A stretch of DNA of 64,000 nucleotides from Clostridium_AT stratigraminis (GCF_045310675.1 NZ_JBJHZZ010000008.1:61284-125283), one strand, 5' to 3'. Positions 26,571 to 36,000 are shown, numbered from the stretch's first letter. Translations and numbers: made by a program. The notes: generated from the sequence alone by a model not told the origin.

Positions 26571-27428
26571 ATGAGTACAATGCAATATTTTAGTAAACCA
26601 ATAACAGAAATAATTAAAGCTAGAACATCCATTAGAACATATGATCCAAAAGCATTAGATGAGAAGGAAAAGAAGAATTTAGATAACTACATAAATACTA
26701 TAGATGCTCCTTTTACCGGAAGCACACGCTTTAAAATTGTTGATAATGCTGCTGCGATAAATGATAATATCAAGCTTGGTACCTATGGTGTAATAAAAGG
26801 AGCTTCATCATTTATAGCTTCTGCAGTAGGCCCGGGGGAGTTTAACTTAGAGGAGCTCGGTTATAAACTTGAAAGGATTATTTTATATGCAACATCACTT
26901 GGAATAGGTACCTGCTGGCTGGGTGGTACTTTTAAAAAAGGTGAATTTTCAAAGGCTATGAAGCTTGAGGAAGGTGAGATTTTACCTATTATTAGCCCCA
27001 TTGGCTATAAGTCAGAAAGTAAAAGCATTGTTGAAAAGCTTATGAGAAAAGCAGCAGGTTCAAGTAATAGAAGAAATTGGGTAGATATCTTCTTTGATGG
27101 CAGCTTTGATAAAAAGCTTACACCTGAGGAAGGTGGGAACTTTAAAGATGCTTTAGAGATGCTGAGATTAGCACCTTCAGCATCAAATAAGCAGCCATGG
27201 AGATTAGTAAAGGATAAAAGCACTTTTCATTTTTATCTTTATCATGCTAAGGGCTATTCAAATTCTTTAGGCTTTGATATGCAGAGAATAGATATGGGAA
27301 TAGCTATGTGTCATTTTGACTTAGTTTTAAAGGAAGCAGGCATATTTGGCAAATTTAAAGAGCTAGAGCCAAGTATTAAAGAGCCAAACGATAATTATGA
27401 ATATATTATCAGCTGGGTTTTAGAATAA
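26571..27428 (+). CDS. Nitroreductase family protein
   Basis: 285 residues. An FMN-binding nitroreductase fold, seen as ARTSIRTYDPKALDEKE at the N-terminus (Arg cluster for FMN phosphate), LYATSLGIGTCWLGGTFKKG in the middle, and RLAPSASNKQPWRLVK in the C-terminal half. The order suggests a variant in which the NKQPW segment comes late, as in the larger clostridial branch. Its role is probably reduction of small quinone- or nitro-like compounds. It is followed 61 bases later by a flavin reductase-like gene, a plausible functional neighbour. Confidence 0.82.
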   Translation: MSTMQYFSKPITEIIKARTSIRTYDPKALDEKEKKNLDNYINTIDAPFTGSTRFKIVDNAAAINDNIKLGTYGVIKGASSFIASAVGPGEFNLEELGYKLERIILYATSLGIGTCWLGGTFKKGEFSKAMKLEEGEILPIISPIGYKSESKSIVEKLMRKAAGSSNRRNWVDIFFDGSFDKKLTPEEGGNFKDALEMLRLAPSASNKQPWRLVKDKSTFHFYLYHAKGYSNSLGFDMQRIDMGIAMCHFDLVLKEAGIFGKFKELEPSIKEPNDNYEYIISWVLE

Positions 27429-27489
27429 ATTAGAAAAGTATTTAATTAGCTGCATTATAAGATAGCTATTAGATGGAGAGGATTAAACA

Positions 27490-28086
27490 ATGACTAAAAG
27501 AAGTTTTAAAGGCAGCGCAATTTTAAACCCAGTACCTGCAGTGCTTATAACTACTCAAAATAAAGCTGGAAAAACAAATGTATTTACCGTTGGCTGGATT
27601 GGGACAGCTTGCACTAGGCCACCAATGATAACTGTTTCCATAAGACCTGAAAGATTGTCCTATGAATATATAAAAGAAACTATGGAGTTTGTGGTTAATC
27701 TTCCTACAACCTCCATGACGAAGCTTCTTGACTATTGCGGAGTGGTTTCAGGCAGGAAGCTAGACAAAATAGAAAAATTAGGTTTAAAACTAGAAGCTTC
27801 AAAAAAGGTTTTAGTTCCTTCACTAGAAGCATGCCCAATAAATATAGAATGTAAAGTTAAAAATATTACGCCTTTAGGAAGTCATGATTTGTTCCTTGCA
27901 GAAGTTGTCTCAGTTTCAGTTGATGAGGCTGTTATTGACAGCAGGGATAAAATTCATTTGGAAAAAGCTAATTTAATTGCCTATTCACATGGTGAGTATT
28001 TTGCCTTAAATAATAAGCCTTTAGGAAAGTTTGGATATTCTATTGCTAAGAAACATAAAAAGTTAAATAAGCCAAAAAAGGAATAA
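27490..28086 (+). CDS. Flavin reductase-like, FMN-binding split-barrel protein
   Basis: 198 residues; ATG after GGAGAGG. The flavin-reductase-like split barrel is seen in NPVPAVLITTQNKAGKTNVFTVGWIGT, PPMITVSIRPERLSYEYIK and FVVNLPTTSM, the phosphate- and isoalloxazine-binding strands. KKLNKPKK at the end is a basic tail. Members bind FMN and pass electrons to partners, or reduce flavin. Adjacent to the nitroreductase on the same strand. Confidence 0.85.
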   Translation: MTKRSFKGSAILNPVPAVLITTQNKAGKTNVFTVGWIGTACTRPPMITVSIRPERLSYEYIKETMEFVVNLPTTSMTKLLDYCGVVSGRKLDKIEKLGLKLEASKKVLVPSLEACPINIECKVKNITPLGSHDLFLAEVVSVSVDEAVIDSRDKIHLEKANLIAYSHGEYFALNNKPLGKFGYSIAKKHKKLNKPKKE

Positions 28087-28093
28087 AAAATTT

Positions 28094-28129
28094 ACAGAAA
28101 CTTTAATTATTAAGGTTTCTGTTTTTTTA
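28094..28129 (+). terminator. Terminator of the flavin reductase gene
   Basis: ACAGAAAC and GTTTCTGT stem with T7 following. Confidence 0.85.
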
Positions 28130-28182
28130 TTTTTGTCAACAATATTATTAGTATATTAATAAGTATAGAAGGGAGGATTTTT

Positions 28183-28733
28183 ATGGATATTAAAATAACT
28201 ACAATGTGTAAAAAATCATATACTTTCTTTTCGGTAATATTGCTTTCGGTATTGCTAACAATCAGTGCAATTTTAATTGATTTTAAAACACTTAAGGCTT
28301 CAACTGTAAGTAGTATATCCTCAGCTAGTAAGGAAACAGCACAAAAGCGTATAGGTTATATATCAAAGGTATATGAGAGTAATAAAAAAAGTTTTTAAGC
28401 TTTGATGACGTGAGGTTTCTTACCGGTAAGGAAGCAGTAGAAGCAGCTAAAAAAGATGGAAATGCTATATTTGAAAATGGTCAGTATTCAGTATTAGATG
28501 ATTATTATATAGTAAATGAAAATAAAGGACTCATAAATTATGCAATAGATGACAGTGCTTCGCTAAGTTTATTAGGTTTTATGGTAAGTAATAATGGTGA
28601 TGATATTACAAATAAAGCTGTGGATTATGATAGCTTTAAATTGGCAGTAAATAATAAAAGTTATCCAAAACTATGTTATATTTATTTACAAGGGAATACT
28701 GTTTTAAAAGTTGAAAGTCAATATATTCCATAG
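28183..28733 (+). pseudogene. Frameshifted exported or membrane-anchored protein
   Basis: Two abutting frames form one broken gene. The first (28183-28398, ATG after GGGAGG) encodes a short cytoplasmic start, a hydrophobic anchor (FFSVILLSVLLTISAILI) and a linker ending ESNKKSF. The second frame is open from 28386 to 28733 and continues KKFLSFDDVRFLTGKEAVEAAKK, then a domain ending LKVESQYIP. The break falls in an A7GT5 tract at 28384-28396, where a single-base slip restores a protein of about 180 residues. Either real decay, slippage-based variation or a homopolymer sequencing error. No family is recognised. Confidence 0.7.
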
Positions 28734-28809
28734 ATAAAATTTGATAGTATGTAAACCAAAAAACAGCTATAATATTCACAAATTATTTAAAAAATATTAT
28801 ATAATTATA

Positions 28810-28838
28810 TTGACAGTATTACTAAAAGATTATATAAT
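28810..28838 (+). promoter_or_regulatory. Consensus sigma-A promoter of the tetR gene
   Basis: TTGACA (28810-28815), exactly 17 bp, TATAAT (28833-28838): a full consensus. The last two bases of -10 lie inside the operator palindrome. Confidence 0.85.
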
Positions 28839-28851
28839 GAACATAGTTCAT
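28837..28851. promoter_or_regulatory. TetR operator 1
   Basis: ATGAACATAGTTCAT, an inverted repeat ATGAAC-N3-GTTCAT overlapping -10 and the start of transcription of the tetR gene. The same 15-mer recurs at 29470. Confidence 0.75.
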
Positions 28852-28873
28852 ATGGATCATGAGGTGTTTAAGT

Positions 28874-29431
28874 TTGTCAAAGATAATTGATAATTTACAG
28901 GAGATAATTTTAAATAAGGCAAAGGAAATTTTAAGCAGGGAAGGCTATTCAAAGTTAAATATGAGAGCTATTGCAAAGTCCTGTGATATTGCCCTTGGTA
29001 CCATTTACAATTACTACCCTACTAAAAAGGAACTAATTCTCGCAATGATGGTTGATTACTGGCAAGAGTACTTTAAGGTAATTCATGTTATAATTAATTC
29101 TGAAGATGAATTCTATTTAAAGCTAAATAAGACTTTTATTGAGTTAAGTGGATTTATTAGTAGATTTAAAGCTGAATGGCTAAAGCCCGAACTTTATGAA
29201 AATCCAGATTATGTAAAGAGCGGTATTGAAAAAGAATTAATTTATATGGAAAAGCTGATTAATGAAATTGAAACTCTGCTTTTAAAAGAGGAAGCCAGTA
29301 AGAATATTAAACTCAAGTTTGAAGCAAAAGAAACTGCAAAGTTTATTTTAATGAATTTTGTAGCCATGAATCAAATGCCTTTTTTTCAATATTCTACTTT
29401 TGAGAAATTTATTAAAGAAATATTAAATTAA
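28874..29431 (+). CDS. TetR-family transcriptional repressor
   Basis: 185 residues from TTG 28874, seven bases after GAGGTG; ATG 28859 precedes the ribosome site. The N-terminal helix-turn-helix is typical: AKEILSREGYSKLNMRAIAKSCDIALGTIYNYYPTKKELI. The C-terminal ligand domain is divergent. Its promoter is overlapped by a palindrome repeated exactly upstream of the downstream hsmA-like gene, so it most likely represses both itself and that gene until a ligand is bound. Confidence 0.92.
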   Translation: MSKIIDNLQEIILNKAKEILSREGYSKLNMRAIAKSCDIALGTIYNYYPTKKELILAMMVDYWQEYFKVIHVIINSEDEFYLKLNKTFIELSGFISRFKAEWLKPELYENPDYVKSGIEKELIYMEKLINEIETLLLKEEASKNIKLKFEAKETAKFILMNFVAMNQMPFFQYSTFEKFIKEILN

Positions 29432-29456
29432 ATCATATCTTGAAAGATATGATTTT
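29431..29456 (+). terminator. Terminator of the tetR gene
   Basis: AATCATATCT-TGAA-AGATATGATT, a perfect stem ending in T4. Confidence 0.75.
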
Positions 29457-29469
29457 AAAATACATCAAA

Positions 29470-29484
29470 ATGAACATAGTTCAT
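29470..29484. promoter_or_regulatory. TetR operator 2
   Basis: ATGAACATAGTTCAT, identical over 15 bases to operator 1. A further half-site ATGAAC lies at 29492-29497. It is 35 bases upstream of the HsmA-family start. Confidence 0.72.
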
Positions 29485-29519
29485 GATTTTAATGAACAAG
29501 TGCAAAAGGAGGAATTTAA

Positions 29520-29888
29520 ATGTTAGTTTATGCTGCTTCATCTATTACTTTAGCTCTTATTTTTTATACATTTGGTGTTTGGAGTGAGAAAAGGCAAGGC
29601 AAATTAAAACTATGGCATGTTATAATTTTCTGGTGTGGACTTGTCTGTGATACATTAGGAACAGCCTTAATGTTTAAAATTGCAAAAGATGGCTTTGATC
29701 TTAGTTTCCACGGAATTACAGGAATGTCAGCTATTGTACTTATGCTATTCCATGTTCTATGGGCAACAGTTGTTTTACTTAAAAACGATGAGAAAATGAA
29801 GCTTGAATTTCATAAGTTTAGCATTATGGTTTGGATTATTTGGCTCATTCCTTTTATATCCGGCGCTATTTTTGGAATGGCACACTAA
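29520..29888 (+). CDS. HsmA-family small membrane protein
   Basis: 122 residues, ATG after AAGGAGG. Four hydrophobic helices (YAASSITLALIFYTFGVW; HVIIFWCGLVCDTLGTALMF; GITGMSAIVLMLFHVLWATVVLL; FSIMVWIIWLIPFISGAIFGM) with conserved His residues near membrane faces. It matches the uncharacterised HsmA/TIGR03987 family by general pattern. It is under probable TetR control from the gene upstream through identical operators, suggesting a role in responding to a small hydrophobic or toxic compound. Confidence 0.8.
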   Translation: MLVYAASSITLALIFYTFGVWSEKRQGKLKLWHVIIFWCGLVCDTLGTALMFKIAKDGFDLSFHGITGMSAIVLMLFHVLWATVVLLKNDEKMKLEFHKFSIMVWIIWLIPFISGAIFGMAH

Positions 29889-29920
29889 TTAAAAATTTTA
29901 GTTTAATTTTATACTTTAAA

Positions 29921-29961
29921 CAGTAAGACCTAACAATTTAAAAAATTGTTAGGTCTTACTG
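29921..29961. terminator. Strong bidirectional terminator
   Basis: CAGTAAGACCTAACAATTT pairs perfectly with AAATTGTTAGGTCTTACTG; the loop is three A. It separates hsmA from the convergent gene. Confidence 0.8.
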
Positions 29962-30054
29962 CAATAAAATTAATATATTTTAATTTAATGAGGGGTTTAA
30001 TGAAAACTCTTTTATGGGATAACTACATGATATAGTTAGTATATGTGAAATCTT

Positions 30055-30516
30055 TTATTGGGGCTGACTATTGGAGGACGGTGGTACAGCATTCTTCTGA
30101 TTATTATTATTGCTATTATTATTGTTGTTGTTAAAGGGTCTCATATTAAAATTACCACCATTAAATTTGCCATTAGGCATCTGTTTAAACATGCCCTTTC
30201 TGTTTATCGTAACTCTTCCCATATTATGTCTATCTATTTCTCTTCCAGCTATTAGACCTGCTCCAAAGCAGACAATAGCCACTATTATTAGAGGTATTGC
30301 TCTTTTAAAAAAAGGACTGGAATTTTTAAATCTTTGTTTTAATATTGTACAAATTTTTACCTTACTTACATCCTCGTGCTTAGGCTCTTTAAGCTCATTG
30401 CTAGTAATATTTTTTTCACCTTTTACATCTGTATTACTGCTGTTATTTTCTTTTTCTATTTCAGTATTATCTATTGTTTCATTATTGAAAACTTCTCTTT
30501 TAATTTCCTCACTCAT
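30055..30516 (-). CDS. Single-pass membrane protein with Asn-rich tail
   Basis: 153 residues from ATG 30516, nine bases after AGGAG. The first ~75 residues are charged and low-complexity (EKENNSSNTDVKGEKN). A basic stretch and one membrane helix (AIPLIIVAIVCFGAGLIAG) follow, then a basic Gly/Asn-rich tail (GKFNGGNFNMRPF, runs of Asn). No domain is recognised. The trinucleotide-like AAT repeats behind the Asn run could vary in length. Confidence 0.6.
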   Translation of the reverse strand: MSEEIKREVFNNETIDNTEIEKENNSSNTDVKGEKNITSNELKEPKHEDVSKVKICTILKQRFKNSSPFFKRAIPLIIVAIVCFGAGLIAGREIDRHNMGRVTINRKGMFKQMPNGKFNGGNFNMRPFNNNNNNSNNNNQKNAVPPSSNSQPQ

Positions 30517-30689
30517 ATATTTCAACTCCTAAAACTTTTTACTTTATGCTATCATATTAAAATCATTATATTGCAATAAGGTGACAACTTTATGAATAAA
30601 TAATTAATAATAAAAAATATTATAGGTTTAAAAATCCGTAATTATAGTATAATAATGGTATATTTTAACTTAATAAGGGGGCAGTTATT

Positions 30690-31733
30690 TTGAAGTTTTT
30701 GAGATATTTACTTATTTTTATTCCTATAAGCATTTTAGCGGAGCTAATCCATTTATCCCCTACCCTGGTATTTATTTTTTCTGCACTTGCAATTGTTCCT
30801 TTGGCAGGACTAATGGGAGAAGCCACTGAAGAAATATCCTTTTATTCCGGACCTAAGATCGGAGGCTTTCTAAATGCAACCTTTGGAAATGCAACTGAGC
30901 TAATAATATCTATTTTTGCACTGAAGGCAGGTCTTTTTGATGTAGTTAAGGCGTCTGTAGCAGGCTCTGTAATCGGAAATATATTGCTAGTTTTAGGGGC
31001 AAGTATGTTTATAGGGGGTATTCACCATAAGGTTCAAAAGTTCAACAAAAAGGTTGTTGAGGTTAGCTCCAGCATGCTTTTATTCGCAGTTATAGGATTA
31101 AGTGTTCCAGCTATATTTACTCATACAGTAAATAAGGAACTCTTAAATACTAAATATGAATCACTTAGTGTTGCAGTTGCACTAGTAATGTTTGTAATAT
31201 ATTTATTAAGTCTTTATTTTTCATTTTTTACCCATAAGGACATATATTCTGTTGATCACGAGGAGGAAAGTAGAGCTTCCTGGTCTCTTAAAAGTGCAAT
31301 TTTAGTATTAGTTATTGCTACTGTAATAATAGCAATTGAAAGTGAATTTTTAGTAAGTGCAGTAGAACCAATGACGAAAAGCATAGGCTTAAGTGAATTC
31401 TTTGTAGGTATAATTTTAATTCCCATAATAGGAAATGCAGCTGAACACAGCACAGCAGTATTGATGGCGCTTAAAAACAAAATGGACGTGGCAGTAGAAA
31501 TTGCAATTGGATCAAGTCTTCAAATAATATTATTTGTAGCCCCGGTACTTATATTCTTAAGTCTTCTATTTAAGCCTATGAGCATTATATTTAATGAATT
31601 TGAGCTAATAGCATTAATTGTTTCAGTATTTATAGCAAATCGAGTAGCAAATGATGGGGAATCAAATTGGCTTGAAGGCATTCAGCTTTTAGCAGTATAT
31701 ATTATAATTGCTATATCCTTTTTTGAAATATAA
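30690..31733 (+). CDS. Ca2+/H+ antiporter (Cax family)
   Basis: 347 residues, TTG start after AAGGGGGC. Two homologous halves each carry the cation-exchange motif: GFLNATFGNATELIISIFAL in the first and PIIGNAAEHSTAVLMALKNK in the second, with the Glu residues that bind Ca2+. There are about eleven helices. It exports calcium in exchange for protons at the cytoplasmic membrane. The gene is monocistronic with no nearby regulator. Confidence 0.93.
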   Translation: MKFLRYLLIFIPISILAELIHLSPTLVFIFSALAIVPLAGLMGEATEEISFYSGPKIGGFLNATFGNATELIISIFALKAGLFDVVKASVAGSVIGNILLVLGASMFIGGIHHKVQKFNKKVVEVSSSMLLFAVIGLSVPAIFTHTVNKELLNTKYESLSVAVALVMFVIYLLSLYFSFFTHKDIYSVDHEEESRASWSLKSAILVLVIATVIIAIESEFLVSAVEPMTKSIGLSEFFVGIILIPIIGNAAEHSTAVLMALKNKMDVAVEIAIGSSLQIILFVAPVLIFLSLLFKPMSIIFNEFELIALIVSVFIANRVANDGESNWLEGIQLLAVYIIIAISFFEI

Positions 31734-31874
31734 TAACTAATGAACAGATAATATCAATTTAAAGTGAATATCATTAGATGTAAAATAAAATTATTCTATA
31801 TGTATTTAGCTAAGGAGGATTATAATATAATAAACTTACGATTGATTATTGTATGATAGGAAGGAATAGAACAG

Positions 31875-32225
31875 ATGATAAATATAAGATTTGGAGTAAT
31901 TAAGGATAATTTAAAGCTTTTAAATTCAATTTTAGGTGAGGCAGTTAACTATGGAATTTGGTCTGTATTTTATGGTGATGAGGAAATATCAACTTTAAAA
32001 AGCCTAAAAGGTAAAGTTGCTGTAAAGTATGAGGAAAGTATTTCCAAAGATCAAGGAAGCTACCCATTAGAGCTTAGCTTTAAAGAAGGTCAGATATTTA
32101 AGAAAGTTATAGTATTTTATCTTACGAATAATTTCAAGAACTTAAGCAGAAAAGAATTTGAAACAATTACTGACTTTATATTATTTGTAGACGATAGCTT
32201 GGCTTTTGAATTAGAAGAAATATAA
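31875..32225 (+). CDS. Small cytoplasmic protein of unknown function
   Basis: 116 residues, ATG after AGGAAGGA. A compact soluble protein with an alternating pattern (MINIRFGVIKDN, AVNYGIWSVFYGDEE, VIVFYLTNNFKNLSRKEFETITDF). It has no Cys, signal peptide or membrane segment, and no recognised domain. It ends in a strong terminator shared with the convergent glyoxalase gene. Confidence 0.6.
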   Translation: MINIRFGVIKDNLKLLNSILGEAVNYGIWSVFYGDEEISTLKSLKGKVAVKYEESISKDQGSYPLELSFKEGQIFKKVIVFYLTNNFKNLSRKEFETITDFILFVDDSLAFELEEI

Positions 32226-32230
32226 AATGA

Positions 32231-32278
32231 CAGCCCTATGCTTTATTATTTATGAAGAAATAATAAAGCATAGGGCTG
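32231..32278. terminator. Bidirectional terminator
   Basis: CAGCCCTATGCTTTATTATT pairs exactly with its complement across an eight-base loop, T-rich on both sides. Confidence 0.9.
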
Positions 32279-32284
32279 ATATTT

Positions 32285-32671
32285 TTAGTATCTATTAACC
32301 TCGTGTTTTCCTGGAAGTATTTCTATCCAATATCCATCCGGATCATTGACAAAGTATAAACCCATTGGCTTATTTTCGTAGCATATGCAGCCCATATTTT
32401 TATGTAGTTCATAAGCTGCATCAAAATCGTCAACTCGCACGGCAAGATGGATTTCATTATCACCTAAATTATAAGGATCAGTTCTGTCTCTAAGCCAAGT
32501 AAGTTCTAACTTATGGCTTGTGGCACTGTCTCCAAGAAAGGCAAGTTTAAAGCTTTTATCTGGCTGTTCATGGATCCTCACAACTTCAAAGCCTAGAGCC
32601 TTCTTATAGAAGTTAATACTCTTTTCTAAGTCTAAAACATTTATGTTATTATGGTCAAAATTAAACTTCAT
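32285..32671 (-). CDS. gloA: Glyoxalase I (lactoylglutathione lyase), VOC family
   Basis: 128 residues; ATG after AAGGAGG. It has the VOC fold with two beta-alpha-beta modules: DHNNINVLDLEKSINFYKKALGFEVV and IHLAVRVDDFDAAYELHKNMG. Metal-ligand positions are filled: His7, Glu in KLELTW, His in EIHLAV and Glu in YWIEILPG. This is the short, Ni/Co-type glyoxalase I that converts methylglyoxal-thiol hemithioacetals to S-lactoyl thiols. Glutathione may be replaced by another thiol in this organism. Confidence 0.88.
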   Translation of the reverse strand: MKFNFDHNNINVLDLEKSINFYKKALGFEVVRIHEQPDKSFKLAFLGDSATSHKLELTWLRDRTDPYNLGDNEIHLAVRVDDFDAAYELHKNMGCICYENKPMGLYFVNDPDGYWIEILPGKHEVNRY

Positions 32672-32908
32672 GCAATATCCTCCTTAATTGTATAGAGTAA
32701 TTATTGGTTATTAGAAATACATATCCCTTTATTTTGTAGATAACTTTAATTAATTGTTTTACAATTTATAAATTCTAATAATAATATTATAGCTCATTAT
32801 TAATATTTTAGAAGGCAATATGTAAGATTTTCTAACTAATAAATTGATAATTTATTAGTATTATATAATAATAGATATTAATATAGAATTTTAAATGAGG
32901 TGGATAGG

Positions 32909-33637
32909 ATGAAGGTAAATTATTTATATAACAGCAGTTTTAAAATAGAAACTAAAAATTATGTTTTAATTTTAGATTATTATAATGATTTTGTAGAAGG
33001 TAAAGAAAGAATCAGCAGCAAAGGTGTAATTGGCAGAGAGGATTTAGAAACTAATAAGGAAGTGTTGGTTTTTAGCTCTCATAGCCATGGAGATCATTTT
33101 AATAAACTTATTTTTGATTGGAATAAAATTAATCCTAAGATTAAATATATTTTAAGTAGTGATATTAAAGCTGAAAATTCTGCTTTAGATATTACAAAAA
33201 TTTCTGCCTATGAAGAATTGCAAGTTATGGATGTATATATTAAAGCCTATGGATCAACTGATATTGGAATTTCTTTTCTCATTAAGGTGGACGGAATCAC
33301 TATTTTTCATGCTGGAGACTTAAATTGGTGGGATTGGTATGATGAAAGTGATGAAGATAATAAAATCATGGAGAAGAAGTTTAAAGAGGAGGTTTACAAA
33401 ATAAAGGGAGAGAGAATAGATGCAGCCTTTTTTTCCGTTGATTCAAGGCTTAAGGGTAGTTTTGCACTTGGACCAAATTATTTTATTAAGGAGTTAGCTC
33501 CAAAAGCATTTATACCAATGCATTTTAGAGAAGATTTTGAAGTTACTAAGGAATTTGCAGATAAAAATATAGCCTTAAGTACAAAGGTATTTGAGATAAA
33601 GAATAGAGGAGAAGAATTCATCATCCCTCTACCTTAA
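32909..33637 (+). CDS. MBL-fold metallo-hydrolase (UlaG-like)
   Basis: 242 residues from ATG 32909 after GAGGTGG; the in-frame GTG 32900 overlaps the ribosome site. The metal motif SSHSHGDHFNK gives the HxHxDH ligands near residue 58; FHAGDLNWWDW supplies the later Asp/His, and FIPMHFRED a further His. This is the small UlaG-like group of metallo-beta-lactamase proteins; the substrate is unknown. No signal peptide, so cytoplasmic. Confidence 0.87.
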   Translation: MKVNYLYNSSFKIETKNYVLILDYYNDFVEGKERISSKGVIGREDLETNKEVLVFSSHSHGDHFNKLIFDWNKINPKIKYILSSDIKAENSALDITKISAYEELQVMDVYIKAYGSTDIGISFLIKVDGITIFHAGDLNWWDWYDESDEDNKIMEKKFKEEVYKIKGERIDAAFFSVDSRLKGSFALGPNYFIKELAPKAFIPMHFREDFEVTKEFADKNIALSTKVFEIKNRGEEFIIPLP

Positions 33638-33744
33638 TTATATCATAAATAAAAAGTAAATTACAGACTGTTAAATCACGTCTTTTTTCAGTATACTTAA
33701 TAAGCATTTATACTGGATATACCCATTATAAGGGAGGCGTATGT

Positions 33745-35955
33745 ATGATGAATATTAACGACTTTGAATGGAAACAAGAAAATGAATGGCTTCAGAAGGT
33801 TCTTCTAGAAGCTCAAAAGCAGCTGGATGAAAAAGTTTATTATAAAGACAGATTTAAAAAGGAAGGTATTGAAACACAAAGGGAATTATGGCAGGAACTA
33901 GGATCTGTTTCCATAACTAATGGAATGGAGCAGATAGTAGAATTCATGAGCTTCATTGATAGAATGAAAATGGAAAAGAGAAAACATGAAGTTACAAGAA
34001 GGTTTCAGGAAAAATACGAGAGAATAGTTCAATCGCCTTATTTTGGTAGAATTAATTTTCACGAAGAAGGAGATGAGAAAGCCGAGAAGTATTATATAGG
34101 AATCTCTAACCTTGTAAATGATAATCTTGATTTTCTTGTATATGATTGGAGAGCCCCAGCTTCCAGCATGTTTTATGATTATGAAATTGGAAAAGCAAGT
34201 TATAAATGCCCTGAAGGTATCATTGATGGAGAGCTTGTCCTAAAAAGGCAATACAAAATCAATAAGGGCGAAATTAAATACATGTTTGACAGCAACCTGA
34301 AAATAGATGATGAAATACTTCAGGAAATATTAGGCAAGAGTACTGACAGCAAGATGAAAGCCATAGTAACAACTATTCAGAGAGAACAAAATAAGGTGAT
34401 TCGAAACGAAGAGTACAATAACCTCATTGTTCAGGGACCAGCTGGAAGCGGGAAAACCTCTATTGCTCTTCATAGAATAGCTTATCTTCTTTATAAGCAC
34501 CGAGAAGAAATAACAGCTGAAAATATAGTTATATTTTCGCCTAATGAAATTTTCAATGATTATATATCAAACGTACTGCCACAGCTTGGAGAAGACAACA
34601 TCTACCAGACTACCTTTAAAGAATATATGCATAAGTCACTAGGTGGCAGCTTTATAAAGGAAAATTATACTGATCTCATGGAATATATACTAAGCTCAAA
34701 GAAGTCTGAAAGCTATGAAAGAAGAATGATAAATATTAAATACAAGGCATCTTTTGAATTTCTAACTAAGCTAAAGAATTATATAGCGTATATAGATAAA
34801 AAGGACAGAGCCTTTGTGGATATAGTTTTTAAAGATAAAATAATAGTATCTGCAAAAGATCTTAAAGAGCTGTATTATAAGGATTATATAAATCTACCAC
34901 TTAAAAGAAGACTTAATAAACTAAAGGAAAGAATTTTATTTCTCCTAAAGCCCTATGAAAAAGAACGTGTAAAGGAAATCTATGAGGAGTTTTGGAACAC
35001 AGGCTCTTATATAGAAGAAAGGGAAGTTACCGAGAAAAGTATTACTTTAGTTCATGAAGAAATGAAGGATATATATGATAAGATCAATAGCATAACACAC
35101 TTTAATTTAATAGATATTTATAAAAAGCTCTTTAAGGATTTAAAGCCTGAAATTAGAGACTATACTTTAGATAGCCTTAGTTCACATTTACTTAATTATG
35201 AAGATCAATCGCCCCTTTTATATCTAAAGGTAGCTTTAGGAGATCTTCCAAGAACATCAGAAATAAAGTATGTTATAATTGACGAGGCTCAAGATTACAC
35301 ACCGCTGCAGTATGAAATTTTTCATCTACTTTTTAAGGGTGCAAGCATAACAATGCTTGGGGACCTCAACCAATCCATAAATCCATTTATGAATATAGGA
35401 GACTATAGTAATATTGAGCACATACTCCCCATAACTAATACCTGCATTATAAATCTTACAAAAAGCTATAGATCCACCATGGAGATTACTGAATTCTCAA
35501 GAAGGATTCTAAATAAAGAAGTTACAGAAGATTATGTAGAAAGAAGTGGAGATAAGCCTTTAATTCTTGGTTTTTCAGATGAAAAGTCAATAAAGGAAAG
35601 AATTCTAAAAGATATAAAAACCTACAAGGCGGAAGGCTATAAGTCCATTGGGATAATAACGAGGACAATTAAGGAAGCAAATGAGCTGTTCTCCTTTTTA
35701 AAGGATAAGGAGGAAGTCAAATGTATAACTAAGGAGGATGACGAATATATAAACGACGCCCTTGTTATACCATCATTCCTTGCAAAAGGTTTAGAGTTTG
35801 ATATTGTGCTTATTTATAATGCAGGAAATGAAAATTACTGCGGTGAGGAGGAAAGGCTTCTGCTATATACAGCCTGCACTAGGGCGCTTCATAAGCTGCA
35901 TGTGTATTATTCTGGGGAACTTACTCCTTTATTAAATAAAAGCATTGAACAATAA
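33745..35955 (+). CDS. helD: UvrD-like superfamily 1 ATPase, HelD type
   Basis: 736 residues, ATG after GGAGGCG. Walker A GPAGSGKTSIALHRIAYLLY is near residue 232, the Walker B IIDEAQDYTPLQYEI follows, then LGDLNQSINPF, TKSYRST and the C-terminal CTRALHKLHVYYSG. The N-terminal 190 residues form a coiled-coil arm with LVYDWRAPASSMFYDYEIG, a motif diagnostic of HelD. HelD binds RNA polymerase and frees it from DNA during recycling. Monocistronic. Confidence 0.92.
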   Translation: MMNINDFEWKQENEWLQKVLLEAQKQLDEKVYYKDRFKKEGIETQRELWQELGSVSITNGMEQIVEFMSFIDRMKMEKRKHEVTRRFQEKYERIVQSPYFGRINFHEEGDEKAEKYYIGISNLVNDNLDFLVYDWRAPASSMFYDYEIGKASYKCPEGIIDGELVLKRQYKINKGEIKYMFDSNLKIDDEILQEILGKSTDSKMKAIVTTIQREQNKVIRNEEYNNLIVQGPAGSGKTSIALHRIAYLLYKHREEITAENIVIFSPNEIFNDYISNVLPQLGEDNIYQTTFKEYMHKSLGGSFIKENYTDLMEYILSSKKSESYERRMINIKYKASFEFLTKLKNYIAYIDKKDRAFVDIVFKDKIIVSAKDLKELYYKDYINLPLKRRLNKLKERILFLLKPYEKERVKEIYEEFWNTGSYIEEREVTEKSITLVHEEMKDIYDKINSITHFNLIDIYKKLFKDLKPEIRDYTLDSLSSHLLNYEDQSPLLYLKVALGDLPRTSEIKYVIIDEAQDYTPLQYEIFHLLFKGASITMLGDLNQSINPFMNIGDYSNIEHILPITNTCIINLTKSYRSTMEITEFSRRILNKEVTEDYVERSGDKPLILGFSDEKSIKERILKDIKTYKAEGYKSIGIITRTIKEANELFSFLKDKEEVKCITKEDDEYINDALVIPSFLAKGLEFDIVLIYNAGNENYCGEEERLLLYTACTRALHKLHVYYSGELTPLLNKSIEQ

Positions 35956-36000
35956 GGAATTAACACAGTTTATTGAAATAATTATTTAATTAGATAAAAA

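Noticed and set aside
30058..30579. Overlapping hydrophobic plus-strand frames
   Set aside because: Antisense of the Asn-rich membrane protein. Poly-Asn codons read as Leu/Ile on the other strand.
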